In this document: in pieces, positions 34,777-44,314 of the stretch
Layout: the number at the start of each line of letters is the position of its first letter
Position numbering within the stretch: the first letter of the stretch is position 1
Source of the DNA: SIG607 sp045605385
GTDB lineage: Bacteria; Bacillota; Clostridia; Oscillospirales; Acutalibacteraceae
Length of the DNA stretch: 64,000 nucleotides
NCBI GenBank assembly: GCA_045605385.1
Contig: JAZUPW010000039.1
Coordinates: 62,001-126,000 of the forward strand
Reading direction: 5' to 3'
The notes under the pieces: generated by a model
Database searches by the model: none
What the model was told of the DNA's origin: nothing
Seen by the model: the letters and a program-made list of their open reading frames with translations, nothing else
Program-made: the position numbers and the translations under genes

Positions 34777-35145
34777 ATGGCACGTATTGCTGGTGTTGAT
34801 CTGCCGAACGAAAAACGAGTTGAGATCGGTCTCACTTATATCTTCGGTATAGGACTCACAACATCAAAGAAGATTCTTGCCGACACAGGTATCAATCCTG
34901 ATACACGTGTAAAAGATCTTACTGAAGATGATATTTCAAAGCTGCGTGAGTACATCGACCATAACCTTCAGGTAGAAGGTGACCGTCGTCGTACTGTTGC
35001 GTTTGACATCAAACGCCTTATTGAAATTGGTAGCTATAGAGGTCTTCGTCATCGTAAGAGCCTGCCTGTAAGAGGTCAGCGCTCTAAGACTAACGCTCGT
35101 ACCCGCAAGGGACCGAAGAAGACCATCGCTAACAAGAAGAAATAA
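34777..35145 (+). CDS. rpsM: 30S ribosomal protein S13
   Basis: 122 residues. S13 is an intersubunit-bridge head protein near P-site tRNA. MARIAGVDLPNEKRVEIGLT and the GQRSKTNARTRKGPKKT tail are typical. Confidence 0.98.
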   Translation: MARIAGVDLPNEKRVEIGLTYIFGIGLTTSKKILADTGINPDTRVKDLTEDDISKLREYIDHNLQVEGDRRRTVAFDIKRLIEIGSYRGLRHRKSLPVRGQRSKTNARTRKGPKKTIANKKK

Positions 35146-35162
35146 GTTAGGAGGAAGATAAT

Positions 35163-35561
35163 ATGGCTACTGCAAAGGCTAAGGCAACGACACGTCGTCG
35201 CCGTGAAAAGAAAAATATTGAACGCGGGGCTGCTCATATCCAGTCGACCTTCAACAATACCATCGTTACGATTACCGATACTCAGGGTAATGCTCTTTCT
35301 TGGGCAAGTGCCGGTGAGTTAGGTTTCAGAGGTTCAAGAAAGTCCACTCCGTTCGCTGCACAGAGCGCTGCTGAAACAGCTGCTAAGGCTGCTATGGAAC
35401 ACGGACTCAAGACCGTTGAAGTATTTGTTAAAGGCCCGGGTGCTGGTCGTGAAGCCGCTATTCGTGCGTTACAGTCAGCAGGTCTCGAAGTTACAATGAT
35501 TAAAGACGTAACTCCGATTCCTCACAATGGTTGCCGTCCTCCCAAGAGAAGACGCGTATAA
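35163..35561 (+). CDS. rpsK: 30S ribosomal protein S11
   Basis: 132 residues. S11 is a platform protein. The AHIQSTFNNTIVTITDTQGN core and DVTPIPHNGCRPPKRRRV tail are canonical. Confidence 0.98.
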   Translation: MATAKAKATTRRRREKKNIERGAAHIQSTFNNTIVTITDTQGNALSWASAGELGFRGSRKSTPFAAQSAAETAAKAAMEHGLKTVEVFVKGPGAGREAAIRALQSAGLEVTMIKDVTPIPHNGCRPPKRRRV

Positions 35562-35586
35562 CCGAAATTTTTGGAGGTGTAACTAG

Positions 35587-36213
35587 ATGGCAAGATATAC
35601 CGGTGCAGTGTGCAGACTTTGTCGCCGTGAAGGACAGAAGTTGTTCTTAAAGGGCGAACGCTGCTACTCTGAAAAATGTTCTTTTGCTACCAGAGCTTAT
35701 GCTCCCGGTCAGCATGGACAGGGACGTAAAAAGACTTCCGAATACGGACTTCAGCTTCGCGCTAAGCAGAAGGCTCGTCGTTTCTACGGCGTTCAGGAAG
35801 GTCAGTTCCATCACTATTTTGAAATTGCTGAAAGAAAACCCGGTGTTACCGGTGAAAACCTTTTAAAGATTCTTGAAAGCCGTTTGGATAACGTTGTTTA
35901 CCGCGTAGGCTTTGCTTCTTCCAGAGCAGAAGCAAGACAGCTTATAGGTCACGGTCATTTCGAAGTTAACGGTTCAAGAGTTGATATCGCTTCTTACCTT
36001 TTAAAAGCAGGCGATGTAATTTCTATCTGCGAAAAGAGCAGTTCACTTGAAAAAATCAAGTCAGTTCTTGAAGCAAATGCTTCTCGTCCTGCTCCCCAGT
36101 GGATCGATGTAGATAAAGAGAAGAATACCGCTAAGGTTATTGCTCTTCCTGAGCGTGATCAGATTGACGCTCCTATCGAAGAACAGCCCATTGTCGAATT
36201 CTACTCTAAGTAA
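35587..36213 (+). CDS. rpsD: 30S ribosomal protein S4, zinc type
   Basis: 208 residues. S4 is a primary 16S binder and, in E. coli, the repressor of the alpha operon. It has an N-terminal zinc site with Cys9, Cys12, Cys26 and Cys31, and an S4 RNA-binding domain (LDNVVYRVGFASSRAEARQL). It lies inside the alpha operon, unlike B. subtilis where rpsD is separate. Confidence 0.97.
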   Translation: MARYTGAVCRLCRREGQKLFLKGERCYSEKCSFATRAYAPGQHGQGRKKTSEYGLQLRAKQKARRFYGVQEGQFHHYFEIAERKPGVTGENLLKILESRLDNVVYRVGFASSRAEARQLIGHGHFEVNGSRVDIASYLLKAGDVISICEKSSSLEKIKSVLEANASRPAPQWIDVDKEKNTAKVIALPERDQIDAPIEEQPIVEFYSK

Positions 36214-36225
36214 TCATAAGTTATT

Positions 36226-36254
36226 TCGGTTTGTATTCCGTGCTTACAAACCGA
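36226..36254 (+). promoter_or_regulatory. Stable hairpin between rpsD and rpoA
   Basis: Perfect 10-bp stem TCGGTTTGTA/TACAAACCGA with a 9-base loop and no following T-tract. More likely an mRNA processing, stability or translational-control element than a terminator. Confidence 0.5.
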
Positions 36255-36292
36255 TGATTACAAAATTACAGTACGGAGAATGGAGCTTTTAA

Positions 36293-37243
36293 ATGATAGA
36301 GATTGAAAAGCCCAGAATTGAAACGCTTGAAATAGCAGAAGATGGGTCATACGGTAAGTTTGTTATGGAACCGCTTGAACGCGGCTATGCTATAACTTTG
36401 GGTAACAGTATGCGCAGAGTTTTACTCTCAACACTTCCCGGCGCTGCCGTAACAACCGTTAAAATTGACGGTATTGTACATGAGTTTTCCACTATCCCCG
36501 GCGTAAAAGAAGAAGTTACCGAAATAATACTCAACATTAAAGGTCTTATTCCTAAGCTTCTTGGCGAGGCACCTAAAACAGTTTATATTGAAGCTGAAGG
36601 TCCTTGCGTTGTAACAGGCGCTTCCATTAAGTGCGATTCCGAGGTTGAAATTCTTAACCCCGATATGTATATTGCAACTTTAGGCGAAGGCGCAAAGCTT
36701 AATATGGAAATGACCATTGATAAGGGCAGAGGTTACGTTCAGGCTGAACACAATAAGCCTGCACAGTCTGTTATCGGTGTAATTCCGGTAGACTCTATTT
36801 TCACACCGGTTGTAAAGGCAACCTTTGATGTAGACAATACCCGTGTTGGTAAGGTTACAGATAAAGGCCGTCTTACACTTGAAGTGTGGACTAACGGTTC
36901 TATCAAAGCTAACGAAGCAGTTTCTTTGTCTGCAAAAATTCTGATCGAACATTTCGAATTGTTCCTTGAGCTCACCGAGGGCGCAAGTGAAACAGAAAGC
37001 TTTATGGCTGAAAAAGGCGATACCACAAATGAAAAGGTACTCAATATGACTATTGAAGAACTTGATTTGTCGGTTCGTAGCTTTAACTGCCTTAAACGCG
37101 CAGGAATTAACACGGTTGAAGACCTTATCAATAAATCTGAAGAAGATATGATGAAGGTTAGAAACCTTGGTCGCAAGTCGTTAGAAGAGGTTATTGCAAA
37201 GCTTAACTCCTTTGGATATACCTTAAAGAAAAACGACGAATAA
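36293..37243 (+). CDS. rpoA: RNA polymerase subunit alpha
   Basis: 316 residues. The N-terminal dimerisation domain (LERGYAITLGNSMRRVLLS) assembles the enzyme, and the C-terminal domain (LNMTIEELDLSVRSFNCLKR, RNLGRKSLEEV) contacts upstream DNA and activators. Preceded by a hairpin in an 80-base spacer after rpsD. Confidence 0.98.
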   Translation: MIEIEKPRIETLEIAEDGSYGKFVMEPLERGYAITLGNSMRRVLLSTLPGAAVTTVKIDGIVHEFSTIPGVKEEVTEIILNIKGLIPKLLGEAPKTVYIEAEGPCVVTGASIKCDSEVEILNPDMYIATLGEGAKLNMEMTIDKGRGYVQAEHNKPAQSVIGVIPVDSIFTPVVKATFDVDNTRVGKVTDKGRLTLEVWTNGSIKANEAVSLSAKILIEHFELFLELTEGASETESFMAEKGDTTNEKVLNMTIEELDLSVRSFNCLKRAGINTVEDLINKSEEDMMKVRNLGRKSLEEVIAKLNSFGYTLKKNDE

Positions 37244-37263
37244 TAGTGAAGGAGTGAATATTC

Positions 37264-37605
37264 ATGCCCGGAACAAGAAAACTTGGCAGAACCAGTGAAC
37301 ACAGAATTGCTATGCTTCGCGGTATGGTTACTTTATTGCTTGATAACGGCAAAATTGAAACAACTGTTACCCGTGCAAAAGAAGTTCGTTCAATGGCTGA
37401 AAAATATATTACACTCGCAAAAGATAACAGCTTAGCAAGCAAACGTCAGGCATTGGCTTTCATTACCAAAGAAGACGTAGTTGCTAAACTTTATAACGAG
37501 ATTGCTCCTAAGTATATGGACCGTAACGGCGGTTACTGCCGTATCACAAAAACAGGTCCCCGTCGCGGCGATGCTGCTGAAATGGCAATCATTGAGTTAG
37601 TGTAA
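37264..37605 (+). CDS. rplQ: 50S ribosomal protein L17
   Basis: 113 residues, the short bacterial form; L17 lies near the tunnel exit. GTRKLGRTSEHRIAMLRGMV at the start is diagnostic. Last gene of the ribosomal unit. The ecfA/ecfT/truA genes that often follow in Firmicutes are absent; recG converges instead. Confidence 0.98.
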   Translation: MPGTRKLGRTSEHRIAMLRGMVTLLLDNGKIETTVTRAKEVRSMAEKYITLAKDNSLASKRQALAFITKEDVVAKLYNEIAPKYMDRNGGYCRITKTGPRRGDAAEMAIIELV

Positions 37606-37686
37606 TAACTATTATGTGTTTTGTCATCACATTGTAAGGCATACAAAAGGTTGTCTTTTGATGTGGCGACTAAGCTAAAACAAATT

Positions 37687-37721
37687 ATCCCCCGAAAGTC
37701 AGGCTTTCGGGGGATTTTTTT
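37687..37721 (+). terminator. Terminator of the ribosomal operon
   Basis: 12-bp stem ATCCCCCGAAAG/CTTTCGGGGGAT, loop TCAGG, then T7. It may also slow transcription from recG on the other strand, where the following tract is only moderately T-rich. Confidence 0.92.
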
Positions 37722-37723
37722 CT

Positions 37724-39739
37724 TTATACCGTAAAACTGTTTTTAATAATATTATCTATTTCTGCTTTAAGTTCTCTGTTTTGCGGTTTTTCTAAATTCG
37801 GGTCGTCAAGCAAAAGTTCTTTAACAGCAATACCGCAGGTTCGCATAAGCGACATATCACTGCTTAAATCGGCGATTTTTAGCAGAGGAAGGCCGTGTTG
37901 CCGTTTTCCTATAAAATCACCCGGTCCGCGTAGTTTAAGGTCCTCATCGGCAATTTTAAAGCCATCGGTGGTATCGCACATAATTGAAAGCCGTTCGTTA
38001 TCATAAGCCTTAGAAATAAGTACGCAGAATGATTGTTCACTGCCGCGTCCAATTCGTCCTCTTAACTGATGAAGCGATGCAAGTCCGAAACGTTCAGCGT
38101 TTTCTATAACCATAACCGTTGCGTTAGGCACGTCAATACCAACCTCAACAACCGTTGTGCAAATAAGCAAATCTATTTCCTTATTTTTAAAACTACGCAT
38201 TATTCTTTCTTTTTCGGCGGGACGCTGTTTGCCGTGTAACAGACCAACGTTATAACCAATAAATGCATTTTCACTTAATTCTTTAAAGTATTCTTCTGCC
38301 GAAATCAAATCGCTTTCGTTTTCTTCAACCAAAGGACAAACAATGTAAGCCTGCTGACCTTTTTCAATATGCTTTTTTATAAAATTATAAATACGTTCGT
38401 GGTAACTTTTATCAACGGCGTAAGTTTTAATAGTTTGGCGATTTTTTGGGTATTCATCAATTATGCTTATATCTAATTCACCGTAAATTATCATAGCCAA
38501 TGTTCTGGGTATCGGAGTAGCCGACATAACAATTCGGTGTGGCGAATTACCCTTGTTCGATAATTTAGAGCGTTGTTCAACACCAAAGCGGTGCTGTTCA
38601 TCGGTAATTACAAGACCTAAATTGTTAAACTCAACGTCATCGGTTATGAGAGCATGGGTACCTATAATAATATCAATTCCGCCATTTTTTAACTTTTCTT
38701 TTATAATACTTTTTTTCTTTGCTGTAAGGGAACCTGTAAGAAGTTCGCATGTTATATTGTTGTTTTCAAAAAACTTACTAAGGGTAATAAAATGCTGTTC
38801 TGCAAGGATTTCGGTAGGCGCCATAACTGCTGCCTGATAACCGTTATTTATAACGGTATAGCAAAGCGCCGCTGCAACTGCTGTTTTGCCGCTGCCCACG
38901 TCGCCCTGAATCAAACGGTTTAAAGCGTTACCTTTAAGCATATCAGTAATACATTCTTTTGTAACTCTTTTTTGCGCGTTTGTGGGTGAAAAGGGAAGTA
39001 AAGAGAAAAACTCGTCACTGTAATCTTTTTTTATACATACGGGAGTTTTTACAGCATTTTTTGCCTTAATAACAGCAAATGCCGCCTGTAACATAAAAAG
39101 TTCTTCAAAAGCAAAACGCTTTCTTGAAATTTCAATATCCTGTTTGCTTTGCGGAAAATGTATTTTATAAAGCCCTTCTTTTAAACCGCAAAGACCGTAT
39201 TTTTCTCTTATACTAACCGGAAGTGTGTCTTCAAGCGGTGTTGACTCTAATGCATTTTTAATAATTTTGCTTAACTGGTTTGAAGTAATTCCTTCAGTAA
39301 GCGCGTAAACGGCGTGAAATCCGCCTTCAGTTACGTTTTTTATAATTGGGGAACTTAATTCGCGTTCAAACAAATTACCCGTTATTTTACCGTAAAAAAG
39401 GTATGTCCAGCCTTTTTTAAGACTTGCGGCAAGATATGTAACGTTGTATAACTTAACTATAGCCTCGCCCGAAGAATCTTTAATTCTGAATTTATAAACG
39501 GTGATTTTTTTGCCTCTGTAGTGTTCTTCTGTAATTGGTGATACTATTTGCGCTTTAATACAAACCGTTGTATCAAGTTCGGCTTCAAAAATGGGTACAT
39601 GGAAAGCAAAATCAAGGTATTTTCTTGGGTAAAAACGCAAAAGGGCGTCGACAGAAGACAACCCTAACTTGCTAAGCAAATTAGCGCGTTTTTCGCCAAC
39701 ACCCTTAATATATTGTAATGTATCTGTTTTTTTAGTCAT
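37724..39739 (-). CDS. recG: ATP-dependent DNA helicase RecG
   Basis: 671-residue branched-DNA helicase for fork regression and recombination. An N-terminal wedge (OB) domain is followed by P-loop GDVGSGKTAVAAAL, Walker B DEQHRFG and the C-terminal motif QLRGRIGRG. GAGGG precedes the ATG. Last gene of the minus-strand ymdB-to-recG unit. Confidence 0.97.
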   Translation of the reverse strand: MTKKTDTLQYIKGVGEKRANLLSKLGLSSVDALLRFYPRKYLDFAFHVPIFEAELDTTVCIKAQIVSPITEEHYRGKKITVYKFRIKDSSGEAIVKLYNVTYLAASLKKGWTYLFYGKITGNLFERELSSPIIKNVTEGGFHAVYALTEGITSNQLSKIIKNALESTPLEDTLPVSIREKYGLCGLKEGLYKIHFPQSKQDIEISRKRFAFEELFMLQAAFAVIKAKNAVKTPVCIKKDYSDEFFSLLPFSPTNAQKRVTKECITDMLKGNALNRLIQGDVGSGKTAVAAALCYTVINNGYQAAVMAPTEILAEQHFITLSKFFENNNITCELLTGSLTAKKKSIIKEKLKNGGIDIIIGTHALITDDVEFNNLGLVITDEQHRFGVEQRSKLSNKGNSPHRIVMSATPIPRTLAMIIYGELDISIIDEYPKNRQTIKTYAVDKSYHERIYNFIKKHIEKGQQAYIVCPLVEENESDLISAEEYFKELSENAFIGYNVGLLHGKQRPAEKERIMRSFKNKEIDLLICTTVVEVGIDVPNATVMVIENAERFGLASLHQLRGRIGRGSEQSFCVLISKAYDNERLSIMCDTTDGFKIADEDLKLRGPGDFIGKRQHGLPLLKIADLSSDMSLMRTCGIAVKELLLDDPNLEKPQNRELKAEIDNIIKNSFTV

Positions 39740-39775
39740 AAATAACCCTCAAAACAATACCTGAACTGCGCCTGT

Positions 39776-41458
39776 TTATTCTACAGAAAAAATATAATAG
39801 TAAATCGGTTGTCCGCCGTTTACAAGAGTAATTTCAACCTTGTCACCGTATTTCTGGTTAAGTTCTTTTTCAATTGCCCTAGCCTGAGCATCCGAAACGT
39901 CTTCGCCGTAAATAACGGTTAAGAACTCGCTGTCACGCTTAAGCATTGTTTTAACAAGTTTAGAAACACACTTATCAAGTTCGGTTTCGGTAAAGTTAAT
40001 TTTACCGTTAACCATAGCAAGAAGTTCGCCCTGCTTAATTTTATGACCGTCGAAATCAGAATCTCTTGCAGCAAAAGTAATCTGACCTGTGGTAATTCTG
40101 TCGCACGCTTCACGCATAGCAATTGCATTATCTTCATCTGATGAATCGGGGTCAAAACTAAGCATTGCTGAAATACCCTGCGGAATTGTGCGTGTGTGAA
40201 TAACAATAACCTTTCGTGTTGAAAGGGGAATAGCCTGTTCAGCCGCCATAATAATGTTTTTGTTGTTAGGTAACACAAAAACTGTTTCGGCTGGGGTAGC
40301 TTCAATAGCCTTTAAAATATCATCGGTGCTTGGGTTCATAGTCTGACCGCCGCTAACAATGGTATCAACGCCTAAATCTTTAAATAAGGCTTCAAGACCG
40401 TCGCCAACCGAAATAGAAACAAAACCAACGGGCTTTTCGGGGGCTACAGGAACAAAGGTTTCGGTGCGTTCAATATTTTTGGCGGGTTTCTTTGCCGCAT
40501 TGGAAGCATCGTGCTTTGCGCGTTCGTGTTGGTCACGCATATTTTCAATTTTAAGGTTTACAAGTTGGCCAAAGGTAAGCGCGTTTTCAATTGCATTACC
40601 AGGGTGGTCGGTATGAACGTGAACTTTAATGATTTCATCATCATCTACAACAACAACGCAGTCACCTATAGTTTCAAGGAAAGCGCGAAGTTCAGCGGGT
40701 TGCTTATTACATTCGCTGTTGCGGTTAACAATAAATTCCGTACAGTAGGTAAAGGTTATTTCACCATCAAATTCACCTGCGGCGTTATAAGAAGAATCTT
40801 CTTCGGTTTCTTCCGATACATTATTCTGTGCAGAGTCGTTTTGAATAATAATACCGTCTTTAAATACCGAAAGCATACCTTCAAGAATAACAACAAAGCC
40901 CTGTCCGCCTGCGTCTACAACACCTGCTTTTTTAAGAACAGGTAATAGTTCGGGAGTATTTGCCAAAGCCTCTTTAGCGCCTTCAAGTGCGCATTCAAAA
41001 ACTTCTAAAGTGTCTTTGCCTTCTTTAAATGCTTTTTCGGCATATTCCGAAGCAACTCTTGCAACTGTAAGAATTGTACCTTCGGTAGGCTTCATAACAG
41101 CCTTATATGCTGCTTCAACACCTAAAACAAAAGCATTTTTAAGACCTTCCGGGTCAACGTCTTGCTTACCTTTAAGTCCTTTTGCAAAGCCTCTGAAAAG
41201 AAGGGATGTAATAACGCCGGAGTTACCTCTTGCACCGCGAAGTAAAGCAGAAGCAACGGTAGCAGCAACAACTTCAGCGGAAGCGCCTTCCATTCTTTCG
41301 AGTTCGCGTGCAGCGTTATTAACCGTCATAGACATATTAGTGCCTGTATCACCATCGGGAACAGGGAAAACGTTAAGATCGTCTACAGCCTTTTTTTGAT
41401 TCTGTATATTATTTGCGGCAGAAATAATCGCATCACGCAGTGTATTTCCGTTAAACAA
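39776..41458 (-). CDS. fakA: Fatty acid kinase FakA-like protein (DAK2/YloV)
   Basis: About 560 residues. The N-terminal DhaL/DAK2 kinase domain shows FPVPDGDTGTNMS (metal and ATP binding) and GARGNSGV; a middle domain and a DegV-like C-terminal part follow. In Firmicutes FakA phosphorylates fatty acids bound by a FakB (DegV) partner, which is not in the window. I prefer the TTG at 41458: AGAGGTG lies 6-7 bases before it, whereas a GTG at 41467 directly abuts that site. Pairing with an Asp23 gene is typical. Confidence 0.9.
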   Translation of the reverse strand: MFNGNTLRDAIISAANNIQNQKKAVDDLNVFPVPDGDTGTNMSMTVNNAARELERMEGASAEVVAATVASALLRGARGNSGVITSLLFRGFAKGLKGKQDVDPEGLKNAFVLGVEAAYKAVMKPTEGTILTVARVASEYAEKAFKEGKDTLEVFECALEGAKEALANTPELLPVLKKAGVVDAGGQGFVVILEGMLSVFKDGIIIQNDSAQNNVSEETEEDSSYNAAGEFDGEITFTYCTEFIVNRNSECNKQPAELRAFLETIGDCVVVVDDDEIIKVHVHTDHPGNAIENALTFGQLVNLKIENMRDQHERAKHDASNAAKKPAKNIERTETFVPVAPEKPVGFVSISVGDGLEALFKDLGVDTIVSGGQTMNPSTDDILKAIEATPAETVFVLPNNKNIIMAAEQAIPLSTRKVIVIHTRTIPQGISAMLSFDPDSSDEDNAIAMREACDRITTGQITFAARDSDFDGHKIKQGELLAMVNGKINFTETELDKCVSKLVKTMLKRDSEFLTVIYGEDVSDAQARAIEKELNQKYGDKVEITLVNGGQPIYYYIFSVE

Positions 41459-41470
41459 AACAAACACCTC

Positions 41471-41821
41471 TTACTCTTTTATACCGTCTACCATAACGGT
41501 TACTTTTTTAACTTCAATGCCCGTAACCTCTTTTACGGTATACTTAACCTTGTGAACAATGCTTTTAGCAATAGCATTAATATTCATACCATAGGTAACC
41601 ATAATATGAAGTTCAACATTAAGAACGTCAGCGTTACCCTGAACAATAATACCCTTATCAAGAGTTTCTTTACGAAGCAAAAGGCTGGTAAGGCGCTGTT
41701 TGTTTCCGTTAGGAACCATACCTGCAACACCAAAGCAAGATGTAACGGCATTACCAATAAGTTTTGCAAGATACTCGTTTGAAAGAGCTATAGTACCTGT
41801 CATTGTCTCATAAGAAATCAT
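41471..41821 (-). CDS. Asp23/Gls24 family protein (YloU-like)
   Basis: 116 residues of the Asp23/Gls24 family. Family features are the N-terminal TGTIALSNEYLAKLIGNAV and the VELHIMVTYGMNINAIAK strand-helix unit. Members are membrane-associated envelope or alkaline-stress proteins. It almost always precedes fakA, as here (gap of about 12 bases to the TTG). Confidence 0.9.
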   Translation of the reverse strand: MISYETMTGTIALSNEYLAKLIGNAVTSCFGVAGMVPNGNKQRLTSLLLRKETLDKGIIVQGNADVLNVELHIMVTYGMNINAIAKSIVHKVKYTVKEVTGIEVKKVTVMVDGIKE

Positions 41822-41839
41822 AAATAAGCCTCCTTGAAA

Positions 41840-43381
41840 TTAATTGTTGAACGAAAGACGAGAAATAGATAAAAACAAATCATTTTCGCTGAACTGAATT
41901 TCATCTGTAATTTTTTCGTTGTAAAAAACTATTCCGCTTCTGTAGCAAATAGGAATGAAAGGCATTTGAGCCTGAAGCGCCGTAATAACGTTGGTTATAG
42001 ATGCTGAGCCGTTGTGGTACTCGTTAATAACGCTTTCAATAGATACCGCATCTTCAGCGTTTTGAACCTTTCCAAAAGCACAACTTCCGCCCGGAATAAC
42101 CAACTGGGTAATATCAAAGTTATTATCAAGTTCAGTTTCACCTAAATAAAGCTGAAAACTTCCGCTTTGTAATGCGCTTAGATAACCGTTGTAGTCGGGC
42201 GCATTAACAATAACCTGAATACCAACGTCTTTAAGCTGGGCAACTATTTTTTCAGCAACAGCAACTTTTTGAGCGTTATCACCGTTTATAAGCAGCGATA
42301 CCTGAAGATTATTTCCAACCGCATTTTTAAAATAGGTTTCTTCATTCAATTTATTATAACCTATTTTCTTCAAATTCTCAATAGAAATTTCAGTATTTGA
42401 TGAAGTTGGTGATGTTTGATAGCCTGTAACCGCTTTAAAAGAAGGATGGAAAGGTCCTGTTGCGGCAACAGCGTTACCGAAAAATACGTCTGATACTATT
42501 TTATCTCGCGAAATAGCAGAAGATACCGCATATCGCATATTAACGTTTTTAAAAAGCGGATCGTTATCGTTTATACCCAAATAAATAAGCACGTTTCGGT
42601 TAATATTAACTTTTTTACCGCTCATTCTTGCAATAGAACCTTCAGAAGTATCAGCATAGTAAATGTCGGCAGCGCCCATTTCAACGTAGTGGGTTATAGA
42701 TTCGCTGTCGGGGGCGTTTTTAAGCCTTATACTTGCAACACTGCCTTTTTCGCCAAAGTAGTTTTCATTAAGAAGAAGTCCTGTTTGGCGGGGATTTAAA
42801 ATATAACGCCCTGTGCCTATAGGCGGTAAAAGTACCGAGTCTTCATCGTAAAGAGCATTACTGTCGGTTTTTAATATCGGAAAATCAAGTACGTTTGTAA
42901 AATACGGGTCACAAACGCTGAGTTCAAAAATAACGTTATTTCCGTCCGCTGTTACGCTTTGAACAAATGATAGTTGCGAAGAATACCTTGCGCAGTTTTT
43001 TGCAAGGTTATAAGAGAATATAACGTCGTTTGCCGTAAGCGGAGTGCCATCGGTAAAGTTAACGCTTTTTAATGCTACTGTCCAGATGTTACCGTTTTGA
43101 GAAGCAGTTTGCGCTAAAACAGGAATGCTTTCAAAATTATTATCTACTTTAAAAAGCGGGTCGTATAAAAGTTGGCAAAGTTCAGCATTTGATTTAGTGA
43201 TAAGTGTGTAAGGGTCATAAGTATCGTTAGCGCAATACAGTAAACTCAAAGATACACCGTAGTCAATATCAATACTGCCGTTGCCGTTTGATGAAATATC
43301 GGTTTTATCATTTTTACAACCAACTATAGAAAAACTAAGGCAAAAACATAAAAACAGTAAAAAAATCTTTTTAAAGTTCAT
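41840..43381 (-). CDS. Family 5 extracellular solute-binding lipoprotein
   Basis: 513 residues with a lipoprotein signal (FSIVGCKN, lipid-modified Cys at residue 22) and an OppA/DppA-type (SBP_bac_5) body: NFTDGTPLTANDVIFSYNLA and RYAVSSAISRDKIVSDVFFG. Such proteins feed peptides or nickel to ABC importers, but no permease or ATPase gene is nearby. It lies 4 bases after ymdB. Its partner importer must be encoded elsewhere, or it has a sensory role. Confidence 0.88.
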   Translation of the reverse strand: MNFKKIFLLFLCFCLSFSIVGCKNDKTDISSNGNGSIDIDYGVSLSLLYCANDTYDPYTLITKSNAELCQLLYDPLFKVDNNFESIPVLAQTASQNGNIWTVALKSVNFTDGTPLTANDVIFSYNLAKNCARYSSQLSFVQSVTADGNNVIFELSVCDPYFTNVLDFPILKTDSNALYDEDSVLLPPIGTGRYILNPRQTGLLLNENYFGEKGSVASIRLKNAPDSESITHYVEMGAADIYYADTSEGSIARMSGKKVNINRNVLIYLGINDNDPLFKNVNMRYAVSSAISRDKIVSDVFFGNAVAATGPFHPSFKAVTGYQTSPTSSNTEISIENLKKIGYNKLNEETYFKNAVGNNLQVSLLINGDNAQKVAVAEKIVAQLKDVGIQVIVNAPDYNGYLSALQSGSFQLYLGETELDNNFDITQLVIPGGSCAFGKVQNAEDAVSIESVINEYHNGSASITNVITALQAQMPFIPICYRSGIVFYNEKITDEIQFSENDLFLSISRLSFNN

Positions 43382-43385
43382 TAAA

Positions 43386-44174
43386 TTACTCCTTAATATA
43401 TAATGTTTCTACGCTAAGTGTCTTGCCTGTTTTGTTATCAATATCAAAAATACAGCCGTTAAAAATACATTTGCCGTCGGCAAGTACAAATTTTTCGGTA
43501 GTATTTTTTCCTGTAAAGCGGTCAATTATTATAGAACTCTTAACTCCAAGCACAGAATCTTCGGGGCCGGTCATACCAAGGTCGGTAATATATCCTGTTC
43601 CGCCCTTAAGTACAGTGGCATCATTAGTCTGAATATGGGTATGAGTACCGAACACAGCGCTTACTTTGCCGTCTAAATAAATGCCTAAAGCGCGTTTTTC
43701 GCTTGTTGCTTCGGCGTGAAAATCAACAAGAATTATTTTTGCGCCGTCACTTAATGCTTGTTCAATTAATTTATCAGCGGTAGCAAAAGGACACAGCGCT
43801 TTTTGACTTTCAAGATAAACTTTTCCCGAAAGGTTAATAACAGCCGCCAAAGTATATCCGAAATCTATGGTGGTATAGCCTTTGCCGAACTGAGTCTCAC
43901 TTAAATTGTGAGGACGCAGTAAAAACGGGTTTGAATCTAATAAATCATATACTTCTTTACGGCGAAGCGAATGGTTTCCGCCTGTTATAACGTCAGCGCC
44001 TGCCGAAAACAGCATATCGGCGCTAAGTGGCGTAATACCGTTACCGTCTGCCGAATTTTCGCCGTTAACAACGGTAAAATCAATATTGTATTCGCGTTTA
44101 AGTTTAGGAAGTAAAGAAGAAACCGTTCTGCAACCAATACTGCCGCAGACGTCACCTATACAAAGTACACGCAT
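43386..44174 (-). CDS. ymdB: YmdB-family metallophosphoesterase
   Basis: 262 residues starting MRVLCIGDVCGS after GGTGGAAGAA. In-frame sequence extending to 44237 covers the promoter and is not part of the protein. Metal-binding motifs GDVCG, NGENSADGNG, GGNHS, FHAEATSEK and GTHTHIQT are complete. B. subtilis YmdB is a phosphodiesterase acting on 2',3'-cyclic nucleotides and affecting biofilm and motility decisions; the same activity is likely here. Confidence 0.92.
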   Translation of the reverse strand: MRVLCIGDVCGSIGCRTVSSLLPKLKREYNIDFTVVNGENSADGNGITPLSADMLFSAGADVITGGNHSLRRKEVYDLLDSNPFLLRPHNLSETQFGKGYTTIDFGYTLAAVINLSGKVYLESQKALCPFATADKLIEQALSDGAKIILVDFHAEATSEKRALGIYLDGKVSAVFGTHTHIQTNDATVLKGGTGYITDLGMTGPEDSVLGVKSSIIIDRFTGKNTTEKFVLADGKCIFNGCIFDIDNKTGKTLSVETLYIKE

Positions 44175-44205
44175 TTCTTCCACCACCCAAAACGTTATCC
44201 AATTA

Positions 44206-44234
44206 ATTATACTATAAAATTGTTGGAATTTCAA
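44206..44234 (-). promoter_or_regulatory. Promoter of the ymdB-recG unit
   Basis: On the minus strand TTGAAA (44234-44229), 17 bases, TATAAT (44211-44206). The -35 box is inside GTTGAAATTCCAAC, an imperfect palindrome like that of pgi. Confidence 0.75.
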
Positions 44235-44258
44235 CATTAAAATATAATTAGGTATCGG

Positions 44259-44287
44259 TTGACTTTTTTGATTTTCAGATTTATACT
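44259..44287 (+). promoter_or_regulatory. Promoter of the YitT-like gene
   Basis: TTGACT (44259-44264), 17 bases, TATACT (44282-44287). Divergent from, and close to, the ymdB promoter. Confidence 0.75.
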
Positions 44288-44314
44288 GTTTTTATAAAAA
44301 GAGGGGATATTCAG

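Noticed and set aside
37606..37686. Possible small RNA between rplQ and its terminator
   Set aside because: Only a weak AAAAG/CTTTT hairpin is visible in about 80 bases, with no promoter.
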